NCBI GenBank assembly: GCA_025360565.1
Contig: JANYBY010000017.1
Coordinates: 1 to 13,932 of the forward strand
Length of the DNA stretch: 13,932 nucleotides
DNA from: Bacteroidota bacterium
GTDB taxonomy: Bacteria > Bacteroidota > Bacteroidia > B-17B0 > Aurantibacillaceae
Direction: 5' to 3'
Both the position numbers and the translations under genes were made by a program. The notes beneath the pieces are model-generated. The model did no database searches. It was not told the DNA's origin and saw only the letters and a list, made by a program, of their open reading frames with translations. Positions within the stretch are counted from its first letter, which is position 1; each line of letters opens with the position of its first letter. Positions 1 to 6,192 of the stretch are shown piece after piece.

Positions 1-684
1 GGTAACGTATCTGAGTGGGTAATGGACGTTTACCGTCAAAATACTTTACAGGATGCGGATGAGTTCCGTCCTTTTCGCGGTAATATCTTTACAACTCAAA
101 AACGCGATAGTACTACGCTTATCGGTGGTTTAGGAGGAGAGATCTTAACTAACGTTGATGGTCCTATCTACCAAAAATTCAAACATAAAGTTAACCCTCC
201 TTCAGCACATGGCGTGAGTGGCGAAACTACTTTGGTTGAAGACAGCGTTTTAGCAATGCTAACAAAAGATCCTATAACTGCCGAAAACAATAATGCTTCA
301 CCTGAAGGCAAATCCGATATTCCCGGCCGCGTTCAATGGAGAGAAGTTTCTACCGCAATATCAACGGATAATTTAGATGAGCGCAGAAATTATAAAACTG
401 CCGATTATATTAATTATTTAGATGGAGATGTTAACTCAAGTATTTATTTTGGTGATGGTGAAGATGCTTACACCGATAAATCTGACAAGTTAATGTACGA
501 ATACGCTAAAACATCATTAGTAAGTGATAAGGCCCGTGTATTCAAAGGCGGAAGCTGGAGAGATAGGGCGTATTTCTTAAATCCCGGCACCCGCAGATAT
601 TTAGATCAGCGTCAGAGTCAGGCTTGGTTAGGCTTCCGTTGTTCTATGACACGCGTAGGTAGTCCGGTTGGGTTAGGAAAATAA
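1..684 (+). CDS. gldJ: Gliding motility lipoprotein GldJ, C-terminal part (5' end outside window)
   Basis: The reading frame is open from base 1 (GNVSEWVMDVYR), so the gene starts upstream and only the last 227 codons are seen. GldJ is an envelope lipoprotein needed for gliding and for stability of the type IX secretion motor in Bacteroidota; it has a formylglycine-generating-enzyme/sulfatase-modifying (FGE) fold but is not thought to be an enzyme. Visible here are the FGE-type GNVSEW motif at the left edge and the closing segment with KGGSWRDRAYFLNPGTRRY and WLGFRC, which I recognise as GldJ-like. The lipobox lies outside the window. The TAA stop at 682-684 is followed by a strong terminator, and murF comes next, an order I recall from other Bacteroidota. 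GldK, a paralogous FGE-fold protein, is the main alternative; the murF neighbour favours GldJ. Confidence 0.85.
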   Translation, partial: GNVSEWVMDVYRQNTLQDADEFRPFRGNIFTTQKRDSTTLIGGLGGEILTNVDGPIYQKFKHKVNPPSAHGVSGETTLVEDSVLAMLTKDPITAENNNASPEGKSDIPGRVQWREVSTAISTDNLDERRNYKTADYINYLDGDVNSSIYFGDGEDAYTDKSDKLMYEYAKTSLVSDKARVFKGGSWRDRAYFLNPGTRRYLDQRQSQAWLGFRCSMTRVGSPVGLGK

Positions 685-706
685 TATTGTTAATAAAAAA
701 CATATG

Positions 707-737
707 AACCCCTGAGTATATTACTTGGGGGTTTTTT
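707..737 (+). terminator. Rho-independent terminator after gldJ
   Basis: A 12-bp stem (AACCCCTGAGTA pairing with TACTTGGGGGTT, including two G-T wobbles) closes on a 3-base loop and is followed directly by six T. It begins 22 bases after the gldJ stop and ends 10 bases before the murF ATG, so murF must either use read-through or a promoter overlapping the terminator. A TATTTTG at 737-743 vaguely resembles the -7 box but lacks a -33 partner. Confidence 0.85.
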
Positions 738-747
738 ATTTTGCAGA

Positions 748-2088
748 ATGGGTAAATTTATTTCAATAGAAGATCTGTACACGCATTATTTAAATGCGCA
801 GCAATTAATTTGCACCGATACCAGAAAATTAATTCCGGGCTCTATTTTCTTCGCGCTGAAAGGCGATAATTTTAACGCCAATGAATTTGCGCAAAAAGCA
901 ATTGACGCAGGCTGCAGCCTTGCAGTGGTGGACGAAGAAAAATACGCCATCGGAAATAAAATTGTGCTGGCTGAAGATGTTTTAAGAACGTTACAGCAAT
1001 TAGCCAATCATCACCGTAAACAATTGCACATTCCCGTTCTGGCCATTACCGGAAGCAATGCCAAAACAACCAACAAAGAATTAATTCACGCGGTATTAAG
1101 CAAAAAACACAATACGCTTGCAACAGCAGGAAATTTAAATAATCACATTGGTGTACCGTTAACAGTACTTAGCATAAAAAAAGAACACGAGTTTGCCATA
1201 ATTGAAATGGGCGCAAACCATCAGGGCGAGATCGAGATGCTTTGCAACATTGCAGAACCGGATTACGGATTGATCACTAACATCGGCAAGGCCCATTTAG
1301 AGGGCTTTGGCGGCCTTGAAGGTGTAAAAAAAGGAAAAACCGAATTGTACCGCTATTTAAAAGCGCATCACAACCAAACATTTATTAATGGCGATGATGA
1401 TATGCTGCACGACCTTGCGCTGGATAATGATAAGATAACATACGGCTGCAAAAAATTATATGATGTAATAGGCAAAGACTTTACAAAGTCGGAGACCCTG
1501 CCTGCCGGACAGGCAGGCGTTAGTCTCAAATTTACCACACGTTATGGCGCTAAGGATTGGAATAAATTACCGCTTATAAATACGCAAATGGTGGGCGGTT
1601 ATAATTTTATTAATTGTTTAACCGCCGCTGCCGTAGGGCATTATTTTCATGTTACCGATGAGCAAATAAAACAGGCTTTGGAAGAATATGTGCCCAACAT
1701 GAACCGCTCGCAATTGGTAAAAACAAACAGCAATACCATTTTGCTGGATGCCTACAACGCCAATCCCAACAGCATGAAGGTCGCCATTGAGAATTTTGCA
1801 AATTACAAAGCCGAAAGCAAACTTGTTTTACTGGGAGATATGTTTGAGCTCGGTGAATTTAGCAAAGAAGAACATTTAAAAATTGCGGAACTACTAAAAG
1901 AAAAAAAATTAACCAACGTTATTTTAGTGGGTGAAGAATTCTTTAAACAAACGCAAAACGATTTTTTAAAATTTAAAACTACTGAGGAGTGTAAGGACTA
2001 TTTAAAAAAACAAGGCGTTACAGCCGCTACCGTTTTAATTAAAGGCTCAAGGGGCATGAAAATGGAAACCCTTCAGGAGGTGTTATAA
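748..2088 (+). CDS. murF: UDP-N-acetylmuramoyl-tripeptide--D-alanyl-D-alanine ligase (MurF)
   Basis: This is the last cytoplasmic Mur ligase: it joins D-Ala-D-Ala to UDP-MurNAc-tripeptide using ATP. At 446 residues it has the full family layout. The N-terminal UDP-binding domain contains TDTR (residues 23-26) and PGSIFFAL. The ATPase domain has P-loop ITGSNAKTT (100-108), GNLNNHIGVP (128-137) and EMGANHQGEI (153-162). The C-terminal domain has NMNRSQL (317-323) and DAYNANPNSM (334-343). Two oddities: the P-loop has Ala105 where Mur ligases usually have Gly just before the catalytic Lys, and residues about 248-259 (SETLPAGQAGVS) are encoded by a palindromic repeat and look inserted in a variable region. 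The ATG at 748 gives the complete N-terminal domain; no Shine-Dalgarno sequence is seen. The frame is intact, so the gene is probably functional. Confidence 0.96.
   Translation: MGKFISIEDLYTHYLNAQQLICTDTRKLIPGSIFFALKGDNFNANEFAQKAIDAGCSLAVVDEEKYAIGNKIVLAEDVLRTLQQLANHHRKQLHIPVLAITGSNAKTTNKELIHAVLSKKHNTLATAGNLNNHIGVPLTVLSIKKEHEFAIIEMGANHQGEIEMLCNIAEPDYGLITNIGKAHLEGFGGLEGVKKGKTELYRYLKAHHNQTFINGDDDMLHDLALDNDKITYGCKKLYDVIGKDFTKSETLPAGQAGVSLKFTTRYGAKDWNKLPLINTQMVGGYNFINCLTAAAVGHYFHVTDEQIKQALEEYVPNMNRSQLVKTNSNTILLDAYNANPNSMKVAIENFANYKAESKLVLLGDMFELGEFSKEEHLKIAELLKEKKLTNVILVGEEFFKQTQNDFLKFKTTEECKDYLKKQGVTAATVLIKGSRGMKMETLQEVL
1492..1527 (+). repeat. Palindromic repeat inside murF
   Basis: Core palindrome CCTGCCGGACAGGCAGG (1501-1517: 6-bp arms, 5-base loop) is framed by a second inverted pair, GAGAC at 1492-1496 and GTCTC at 1523-1527. 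It is much more GC-rich than the surrounding murF sequence and reads in frame as SETLPAGQAGVS. GC-rich palindromes of this kind recur in Bacteroidota genomes as far as I recall; a second one with a similar peptide product lies at 13496-13509. Confidence 0.75.
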
Positions 2089-2110
2089 AAAAATGAAATT
2101 CCTATTTTTT

Positions 2111-2182
2111 AACACAGAGGTTAGGAGACACAGGGCCGCAGAGAATATGTATATTATTCTGTGCCTCTTGTAACTCTGTGTT
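2111..2182. repeat. Imperfect inverted-repeat element (CACAGAG family) between murF and the symporter gene
   Basis: The left arm begins AACACAGAG (2111-2119) and the right arm ends CTCTGTGTT (2174-2182), its exact reverse complement. The inner parts (AGACACAG near 2126 and CTGTGCCTCT at 2159-2168) also pair imperfectly, giving a fold-back of about 72 bases around an AT-rich loop. It fills most of the 113-base gap. Repeats built on the ACACAGAG motif are common between genes in this phylum as far as I recall. There is no T-run, so it is not a standard terminator. Confidence 0.6.
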
Positions 2183-2201
2183 GACTTATAAATAATAGAC
2201 C

Positions 2202-3539
2202 ATGAGCTATTTCGCTAAAAATAAATTAATTGTATTAATTATTATTGCCATGCTTGTAGGTTTGGTAATTGGTTATTTTATTAACGTTTCGCTTACCAAT
2301 AACAAATTTGAATACAATAAAGAGCAACTCAACTCAATCACCAATCCCGAAATAAAAAAAGCGGTTGAGGCAGGCGTAAAAAAGTATGAAGAAGCTGTTT
2401 TTGTTCAGGCTAAAAAAACAATCGCAGGCCGCTATTCTGTTTTAAGCGATATTTTTTTACATCTCATTAAAATGATCATTGCCCCGCTTGTATTGGCTGT
2501 ACTAGTACTAGGTGTTGCCAAAGTAGGCGATTTTAAAAGCGTAGGTCGCATTGGCTTAAAGACCATGATTTATTTTACCTGCGCCACACTCATAGCGCTT
2601 GCATTGGGTTTGGTAATTGTAAATGTTTTTGAGCCCGGGGTTGGTCTTAAAATTCCTTTGCCCGATACCAACGCGCAAACAGGCATTAAAACAAATGTGC
2701 AGGACGCTAAAAATTTCATAGATCATGTTATTCCCGAAAGTTTAATCCGTTCAATGGCCGCCAACGATATTTTACCCATTGTGGTATTTGCTTTATTTTT
2801 TGGCATTGCGGCCGCAAGCATTGGCGAAAAAGGAAAAGCCATTATTAATGCATTTGATAGTTTAAGCCATGTAATGTTTAAGGTCACTAATTTTGTAATG
2901 AACTTTGCCCCTATTGGCGTATTTGGCGCCATAACCGCGGTGGTAATAATGCAGGGGCCCGGTGTGCTTAAAATATATGTGAATCTGATCCTCTGTTTTT
3001 TTGGGGGATTATTATTTTTTATTTTCGTGGTACTTTTTTTGATCAGTACTTTATTTAAAATTAATTTTTTTAAACTGCTTAAAGATATTAAGGAGCCTAT
3101 TTTACTTGCCTTTAGCACGGCCAGCAGCGAGAGCGCCATGCCCAAGACCATTGAGGCCCTTGAGAAACACGGCATCAGCAACCGTATTGTAAGTTTTGTT
3201 TTGCCTTTGGGTTACTCGTTTAATCTCGATGGCAGTATTATGTACATGACCTTTGCCACAGTATTTATAGCCCAATGTTATGGCATGGATATTGGTATGG
3301 CCGACCAAATAAAAATGATGCTGATATTATTGGTAACCAGCAAAGGCATGGCCGGTGTGCCCCGCGCCTCTTTAGTTGTAATTGCAGGTATGCTCGGCAT
3401 GTTTAAAATTCCAGGTGAGGGATTGTTGTTACTTCTTGCTGTTGACCAATTACTCGATATGGGCCGCAGCGCAACTAATGTTGTTGGTAATGCAGTTGCA
3501 AGTGCAGTAGTGGCAAAGTTAGAGGGAGAAAAGTTTTAA
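2202..3539 (+). CDS. Dicarboxylate/amino acid:cation symporter (DAACS family, DctA/GltP-like)
   Basis: A 445-residue inner-membrane secondary transporter expected to import C4-dicarboxylates or acidic amino acids with Na+ or H+. It is full length: TM1 (about 8-30), a long polar segment (about 31-78) before the next helix, then helices through HP2/TM8. Diagnostic family motifs are the serine-rich STASSESAMP (305-314, HP1), PLGYSFNLDGS (335-345, TM7), SKGMAGVPRAS (380-390, HP2) and DMGRSATNVVGNA (419-431, TM8). SSES and NLDG resemble DctA. By alignment from memory with GltPh, Asp419, Arg422 and Asn426 match substrate residues D394, R397 and N401, while the Na1-site Asp405 is Asn430. Substrate and coupling ion cannot be settled from sequence. 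The gene is convergent with the next one, with 5 bases between stops and no terminator hairpin seen there. Confidence 0.92.
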   Translation: MSYFAKNKLIVLIIIAMLVGLVIGYFINVSLTNNKFEYNKEQLNSITNPEIKKAVEAGVKKYEEAVFVQAKKTIAGRYSVLSDIFLHLIKMIIAPLVLAVLVLGVAKVGDFKSVGRIGLKTMIYFTCATLIALALGLVIVNVFEPGVGLKIPLPDTNAQTGIKTNVQDAKNFIDHVIPESLIRSMAANDILPIVVFALFFGIAAASIGEKGKAIINAFDSLSHVMFKVTNFVMNFAPIGVFGAITAVVIMQGPGVLKIYVNLILCFFGGLLFFIFVVLFLISTLFKINFFKLLKDIKEPILLAFSTASSESAMPKTIEALEKHGISNRIVSFVLPLGYSFNLDGSIMYMTFATVFIAQCYGMDIGMADQIKMMLILLVTSKGMAGVPRASLVVIAGMLGMFKIPGEGLLLLLAVDQLLDMGRSATNVVGNAVASAVVAKLEGEKF

Positions 3540-3544
3540 GGGAG

Positions 3545-4336
3545 CTACTGCCCTATTGTAGAAGAACCGCTATTATCCTTATTTACATTTCGCAAACTAA
3601 AAGTAATTGGATACGTGTTTTTGTAGCGCACGTATTTTCCGTTTAACTGGGCCGGCTGCCATCGGGTTTGTTTTATCAGTTTTATGGCTTCATCGCTGCA
3701 ACCCGCACTAATGGTTTGTTTTAAGGTTATGCCTGTAACGTAGCCATTTGTTTCAACCACAAATTCTACTACTACTGTTCCTTCAATCGATTTTTCAATT
3801 GCCAGTTTCGGATATTCAATTTCAGATAAAATATATTCGGCTAAACCTTCTTCTCCGTTCTTAAAATATTCGGGAGATTTATCGGCCTTTTTATGTATTA
3901 TATAAGTGCTATCAGCAGGTAAAGGTTTTTTAAAAATAAGTTTTGCTCTTTGCTTATAATACTTATTGTATTTTTCGGTAGATAATTTGAAAATTAAAAA
4001 ATAAGGGTCCGGTTGGTATTGCGAACTTTGTGAACGTTTAAATTTTAAGAAGCGAAACATGCGGGTAAGCTCAATGCGCAATACATTATTTAAACCTCCT
4101 TCTAATTTCAGGTGTATGGCGTTTCCGGCCGAATCCAGATCAAAAAAAGCGGTGAGTTCTTTGTCAAAATTAGAGGTTAAGATCGTTTTTGGCAGATTTA
4201 ATTGGGTTTGCAGAACCTGGTCTACCTGCTCTTTACCGCCAACAGGTTGGGCCTCCAACTCAATGTCAGTACGGGATTGACTGTAAATTGTTGTAGTTGT
4301 AAATAAGCATATAATGTAAAGGCTGTTTTTAAGCAT
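3545..4336 (-). CDS. Exported protein with TonB C-terminal domain, probably in two copies
   Basis: I start this at the ATG at 4336 because MLKNSLYIICLFTTTTIYSQ reads as a signal peptide; the frame extends to 4396 but the extra 20 residues precede and spoil it. The 263-residue product has a clear TonB_C domain at about 163-248: EYPKLAIEKSIEGTVVVEFV, then NGYVTGITL, EAIKLIKQTRWQPA and a closing ITFSL strand. Residues about 38-118 look like a degenerate first copy (LPKTILTSNFDKELTAFFDL, DSAGNAIHL, LTRMFRFLKF). TonB proteins pass proton-motive energy to outer-membrane receptors, but this one lacks the usual proline-rich linker and its N-terminus looks cleavable, so energy transduction is doubtful. 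A periplasmic role is inferred. No receptor or ExbBD gene is nearby. Confidence 0.8.
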   Translation of the reverse strand: MLKNSLYIICLFTTTTIYSQSRTDIELEAQPVGGKEQVDQVLQTQLNLPKTILTSNFDKELTAFFDLDSAGNAIHLKLEGGLNNVLRIELTRMFRFLKFKRSQSSQYQPDPYFLIFKLSTEKYNKYYKQRAKLIFKKPLPADSTYIIHKKADKSPEYFKNGEEGLAEYILSEIEYPKLAIEKSIEGTVVVEFVVETNGYVTGITLKQTISAGCSDEAIKLIKQTRWQPAQLNGKYVRYKNTYPITFSLRNVNKDNSGSSTIGQ

Positions 4337-4339
4337 ATA

Positions 4340-4371
4340 TAAAGATAGAGAGATGGGCGTAATTACGCAAA
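4340..4371 (-). promoter_or_regulatory. Possible promoter for the TonB-domain gene
   Basis: On the minus strand TTTG (4371-4368) is followed after 20 bases by TATCTTTA (4347-4340), one base off the Bacteroidota -7 consensus TAnnTTTG. The ATG at 4336 lies only 3 bases further on, so if the box is real the transcript would be leaderless or nearly so. Confidence 0.35.
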
Positions 4372-4470
4372 TTTTAGATTGCATGTTTAATAACATCCGG
4401 TTTTTTGTGACGATATTTCGATAGAATAAAATACAAAAAAAATGGCGTGCCGTCAGATACTCAATATCCC

Positions 4471-4533
4471 GTCCCTACGGGACTTCAGGTCTATTGGCGG
4501 ATGAATTCTACCAGTATTTTGTCCCTTCGGGAC
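4471..4533. repeat. Pair of REP-like hairpins
   Basis: Two near-identical hairpins, GTCCCTACGGGAC (4471-4483) and GTCCCTTCGGGAC (4521-4533), each have 5-bp arms and a 3-base loop. They sit in the same orientation with starts exactly 50 bases apart and 37 AT-richer bases between. This is the layout of REP/BIME elements mobilised by RAYT transposases. Repeats of the form GTCCC-NNN-GGGAC occur in Bacteroidota as far as I recall. No T-run follows directly, so they are not typical terminators. Confidence 0.65.
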
Positions 4534-4622
4534 AATTAGAAAAGTAATTTTTTCCTGTTATAATTTCATGAAACCGGTTTTAGCGTTAAAAATATATGCC
4601 CAACAATTATTCAACCACGAGA

Positions 4623-4817
4623 CTTGCAAGGACGCGCTGAATAAATTCGTCACTATTGATAAGCGGCTTGAAGACCTAGATTGAAGTTGAACCGTCCTTG
4701 CGAGGGCTTGTTTGTTTTGCCGGGCCCGAAGCAAACTTTTCGGATGCTTTTCTTCCAATGCATTAAATAAGATTGCTTCGCCGCTATGATACATTGGCGA
4801 GCGGCTCGCAAGGACGG
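4623..4817. mobile_element. MITE-like fold-back element, no transposase
   Basis: A perfect 13-bp inverted repeat, CCGTCCTTGCGAG (4692-4704) and CTCGCAAGGACGG (4805-4817), bounds a 126-base segment that also holds a nested pair, CGAAGCAA (4727-4734) and TTGCTTCG (4773-4780). A third, slightly diverged arm, CTTGCAAGGACG (4623-4634), suggests a longer or composite copy. It is GC-richer than its surroundings. The minus-strand frames here (about 4558-4844) encode nothing recognisable. The pattern fits the widespread TTGCGAGG...CGAAGCAA intergenic repeat class, presumably mobilised in trans. I do not see a clean target-site duplication. Confidence 0.65.
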
Positions 4818-5108
4818 CGGGTGCAGATGCCCTGCAACCCACAATCTAAGCCGATTTAGTCGAAAATTTGAAAGAAAAATAAAAATAATTTACAAAAAAC
4901 ACAACCTTTTAAAATTGTGTGCGTAAAAGAAAGTATTATGTAAGCATAACAATTTTTAGACCGCAGATACAGTATCGGGTTTATATTCAAAAGTTCTTTA
5001 TCTCTTATTGAGATCGGTTTACAAAGCTTACACGAAAACACAAACAAGTTTAAATAAATAATTTATTAAAAATGAACATAGTATTAACCCCTTTAAAAAA
5101 AATTAGCC
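4818..5108 (+). other. Non-coding leader between the MITE-like element and the exported-protein gene
   Basis: No credible gene is seen. It opens with a small hairpin (TGCAG at 4822-4826 pairing with CTGCA at 4832-4836, extended by GGG and CCC with one bulged A). After that it is very AT-rich and includes an inverted pair ACACAA (4899-4904) and TTGTGT (4915-4920) around TTTTAAAA. The promoter for the gene at 5109 should lie here, but I find no clean TAnnTTTG box with a -33 partner. No known riboswitch pattern is recognised. Confidence 0.4.
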
Positions 5109-5906
5109 ATGAAAACATTTACTTTCCTTCCAACATTGTTGGCTCTTATCATCCAAGTTATGGTAAACGGCCAAACACAAAGTAACCAAGCAGGGCACCG
5201 TTCGTTAAACGTAATTGGCGCTAACACACAGCCAAAAAAAGAAAAAGTATACCCAACTCTTGTGAGTACGGTAGAAAATGAAACCGCCACTTCAGCAATT
5301 AAAACCACGCCGGCTCCAGAGACTTCAGTTAAAACCAACGAAGTTAAAAGCACCGAAGCTGTTATTGATAATAACACCTACAATTATTACAACAACGCCA
5401 ATTGCTACGCTACTGCAATTTTTGCAAAAGAACTTTTAAAAGAAGCAGATGATCTTTTAGCAATTGAAAAAACAATTAGAGCAGAAGCAAAAACCAAACA
5501 AGGCGCCGAAAAATTACAATTAACAAAATCGGCTAAAGAATTATTTAAACAAGCCGAACTAAAACAAATACAAGCCTCAGAAATTAGCGGTAAAATAAGC
5601 GCCGAAAAATACAAACTAAACAACATCGTATTTAATAACATGTGCTTTACATCGCTTGCCGGCGAAATAGTTTTAAATCAGGCAAAAGATATAAACCAGC
5701 AAGCGGTACACAGTTTTAAAATGGCAAAAGAAATGCGCGAAGAAGCTTACTCTTTTAAAAACAACACCGCCAAATTAGGTACTATGAACAACGCCGAAGA
5801 AAAAGAAGGATTTGCACTTAACAAACAAGGCGAGGCAATAGGTATTTTAAAACATTATCTTGCCGCTTTACAAAGCCCATTACAAAACGATTTGGTGTCT
5901 AAATAA
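5109..5906 (+). CDS. Exported helical/coiled-coil protein of unknown function
   Basis: I do not recognise a named family. The 265-residue product begins with a signal peptide (about residues 1-22, ending VMVNGQ), followed by a low-complexity Thr/Lys/Glu/Pro-rich linker (about 23-90) and then an Ala/Lys/Glu-rich, strongly helical region (about 98-258) likely to form coiled coils or TPR-like helical pairs. The helical region may be an internal duplication: each half opens with an Asn-rich stretch and one cysteine (NNANCY, Cys99; NNMCF, Cys179), followed by alanine-spaced helices (AKELLKEADDL and GEIVLNQAKDI). The two cysteines are the only ones, so a disulfide is possible after export. It stands alone between repeat-rich gaps. 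Its nearest downstream terminator is at 6072. A periplasmic or surface role is inferred from the signal peptide only. Confidence 0.75.
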   Translation: MKTFTFLPTLLALIIQVMVNGQTQSNQAGHRSLNVIGANTQPKKEKVYPTLVSTVENETATSAIKTTPAPETSVKTNEVKSTEAVIDNNTYNYYNNANCYATAIFAKELLKEADDLLAIEKTIRAEAKTKQGAEKLQLTKSAKELFKQAELKQIQASEISGKISAEKYKLNNIVFNNMCFTSLAGEIVLNQAKDINQQAVHSFKMAKEMREEAYSFKNNTAKLGTMNNAEEKEGFALNKQGEAIGILKHYLAALQSPLQNDLVSK

Positions 5907-5907
5907 T

Positions 5908-6033
5908 ACCAATTCTTGGTTTAAAACAGTCCAAAGTTAAATTAGTAAAAACTGTTTTAAACCTTAGAATGGTTAATGCCGATTGATAATTTATTTTTTT
6001 AGAATTGGACCATAATAAATTGAGCATCGGTAT
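5908..6033. repeat. Nested imperfect inverted-repeat element
   Basis: A perfect 13-bp inverted pair, GGTTTAAAACAGT (5918-5930) and ACTGTTTTAAACC (5951-5963), is followed by a second imperfect pair, ATGCCGATTGATAATTTATT (5976-5995) and AATAAATTGAGCATCGGTAT (6014-6033). CCAATTCT (5909-5916) is also complementary to AGAATTGG (6001-6008), so alternative pairings are possible. It starts 2 bases after the stop of the exported-protein gene and resembles a MITE or a structured 3' UTR. No T-run follows either arm. Confidence 0.55.
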
Positions 6034-6071
6034 AAATTTACCAAAAACAATTCTGCATATACTCTTAAAGG

Positions 6072-6101
6072 CCCCGGACGAATTCGCGTTCGGGGTTTTT
6101 T
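6072..6101 (+). terminator. Rho-independent terminator, plus strand
   Basis: A 9-bp stem, CCCCGGACG (6072-6080) with CGTTCGGGG (6087-6095) including one G-T pair, closes on AATTCG and is followed by six T. It probably ends the transcript of the exported-protein gene, giving it a 3' UTR of about 195 bases that includes the nested repeat. The minus-strand side lacks a T-run, so it should not terminate prfC. Confidence 0.8.
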
Positions 6102-6110
6102 GTTGAGATA

Positions 6111-6190
6111 GAACGCAGATAGCGCTGATTGTTATGATAAAATATGATTTTTTTTCGCGTAAATCATCATCATCCGTGTCATCCGCGTTC
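6111..6190. repeat. Intergenic inverted-repeat element (GAACGCGGAT family)
   Basis: The ends GAACGCAGAT (6111-6120) and ATCCGCGTTC (6181-6190) are inverted copies with one mismatch. The interior carries variants of the same word (ATCATCATCATCCGTGTC just before the right arm). Repeats made of CGCGGATGACACGGAT-like units are frequent between Bacteroidota genes as far as I recall. The right end stops 2 bases before the prfC stop codon (minus strand), so it lies in the prfC 3' UTR. Confidence 0.6.
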
Positions 6191-6192
6191 CA

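Noticed and set aside
737..743. TATTTTG before murF as a -7 box
   Set aside because: It is one base short of the consensus, has no -33 partner and overlaps the terminator T-run.
3540..3560. Small AGGG/CCCT hairpin between the convergent symporter and TonB-domain genes as a bidirectional terminator
   Set aside because: The stem is about 4 bp, lacks a T-run on either side and overlaps coding sequence.
4337..4396. 20-residue N-terminal extension of the TonB-domain protein
   Set aside because: It would place extra residues before a good signal peptide, and a promoter-like pair lies within it.
4471..4533. Evenly spaced repeats suggesting a CRISPR array
   Set aside because: There are only two 13-base hairpins with a single 37-base interval, and no further repeats or cas genes.
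4558..4844. Minus-strand open frames of 94 and 63 codons
   Set aside because: They run through the inverted-repeat element, have no recognisable domain or promoter, and their composition follows the repeat.
4899..4920. ACACAA/TTGTGT inverted pair as an operator
   Set aside because: The arms are short with AT-rich sequence between, as expected by chance in this region, and no regulator gene is near.
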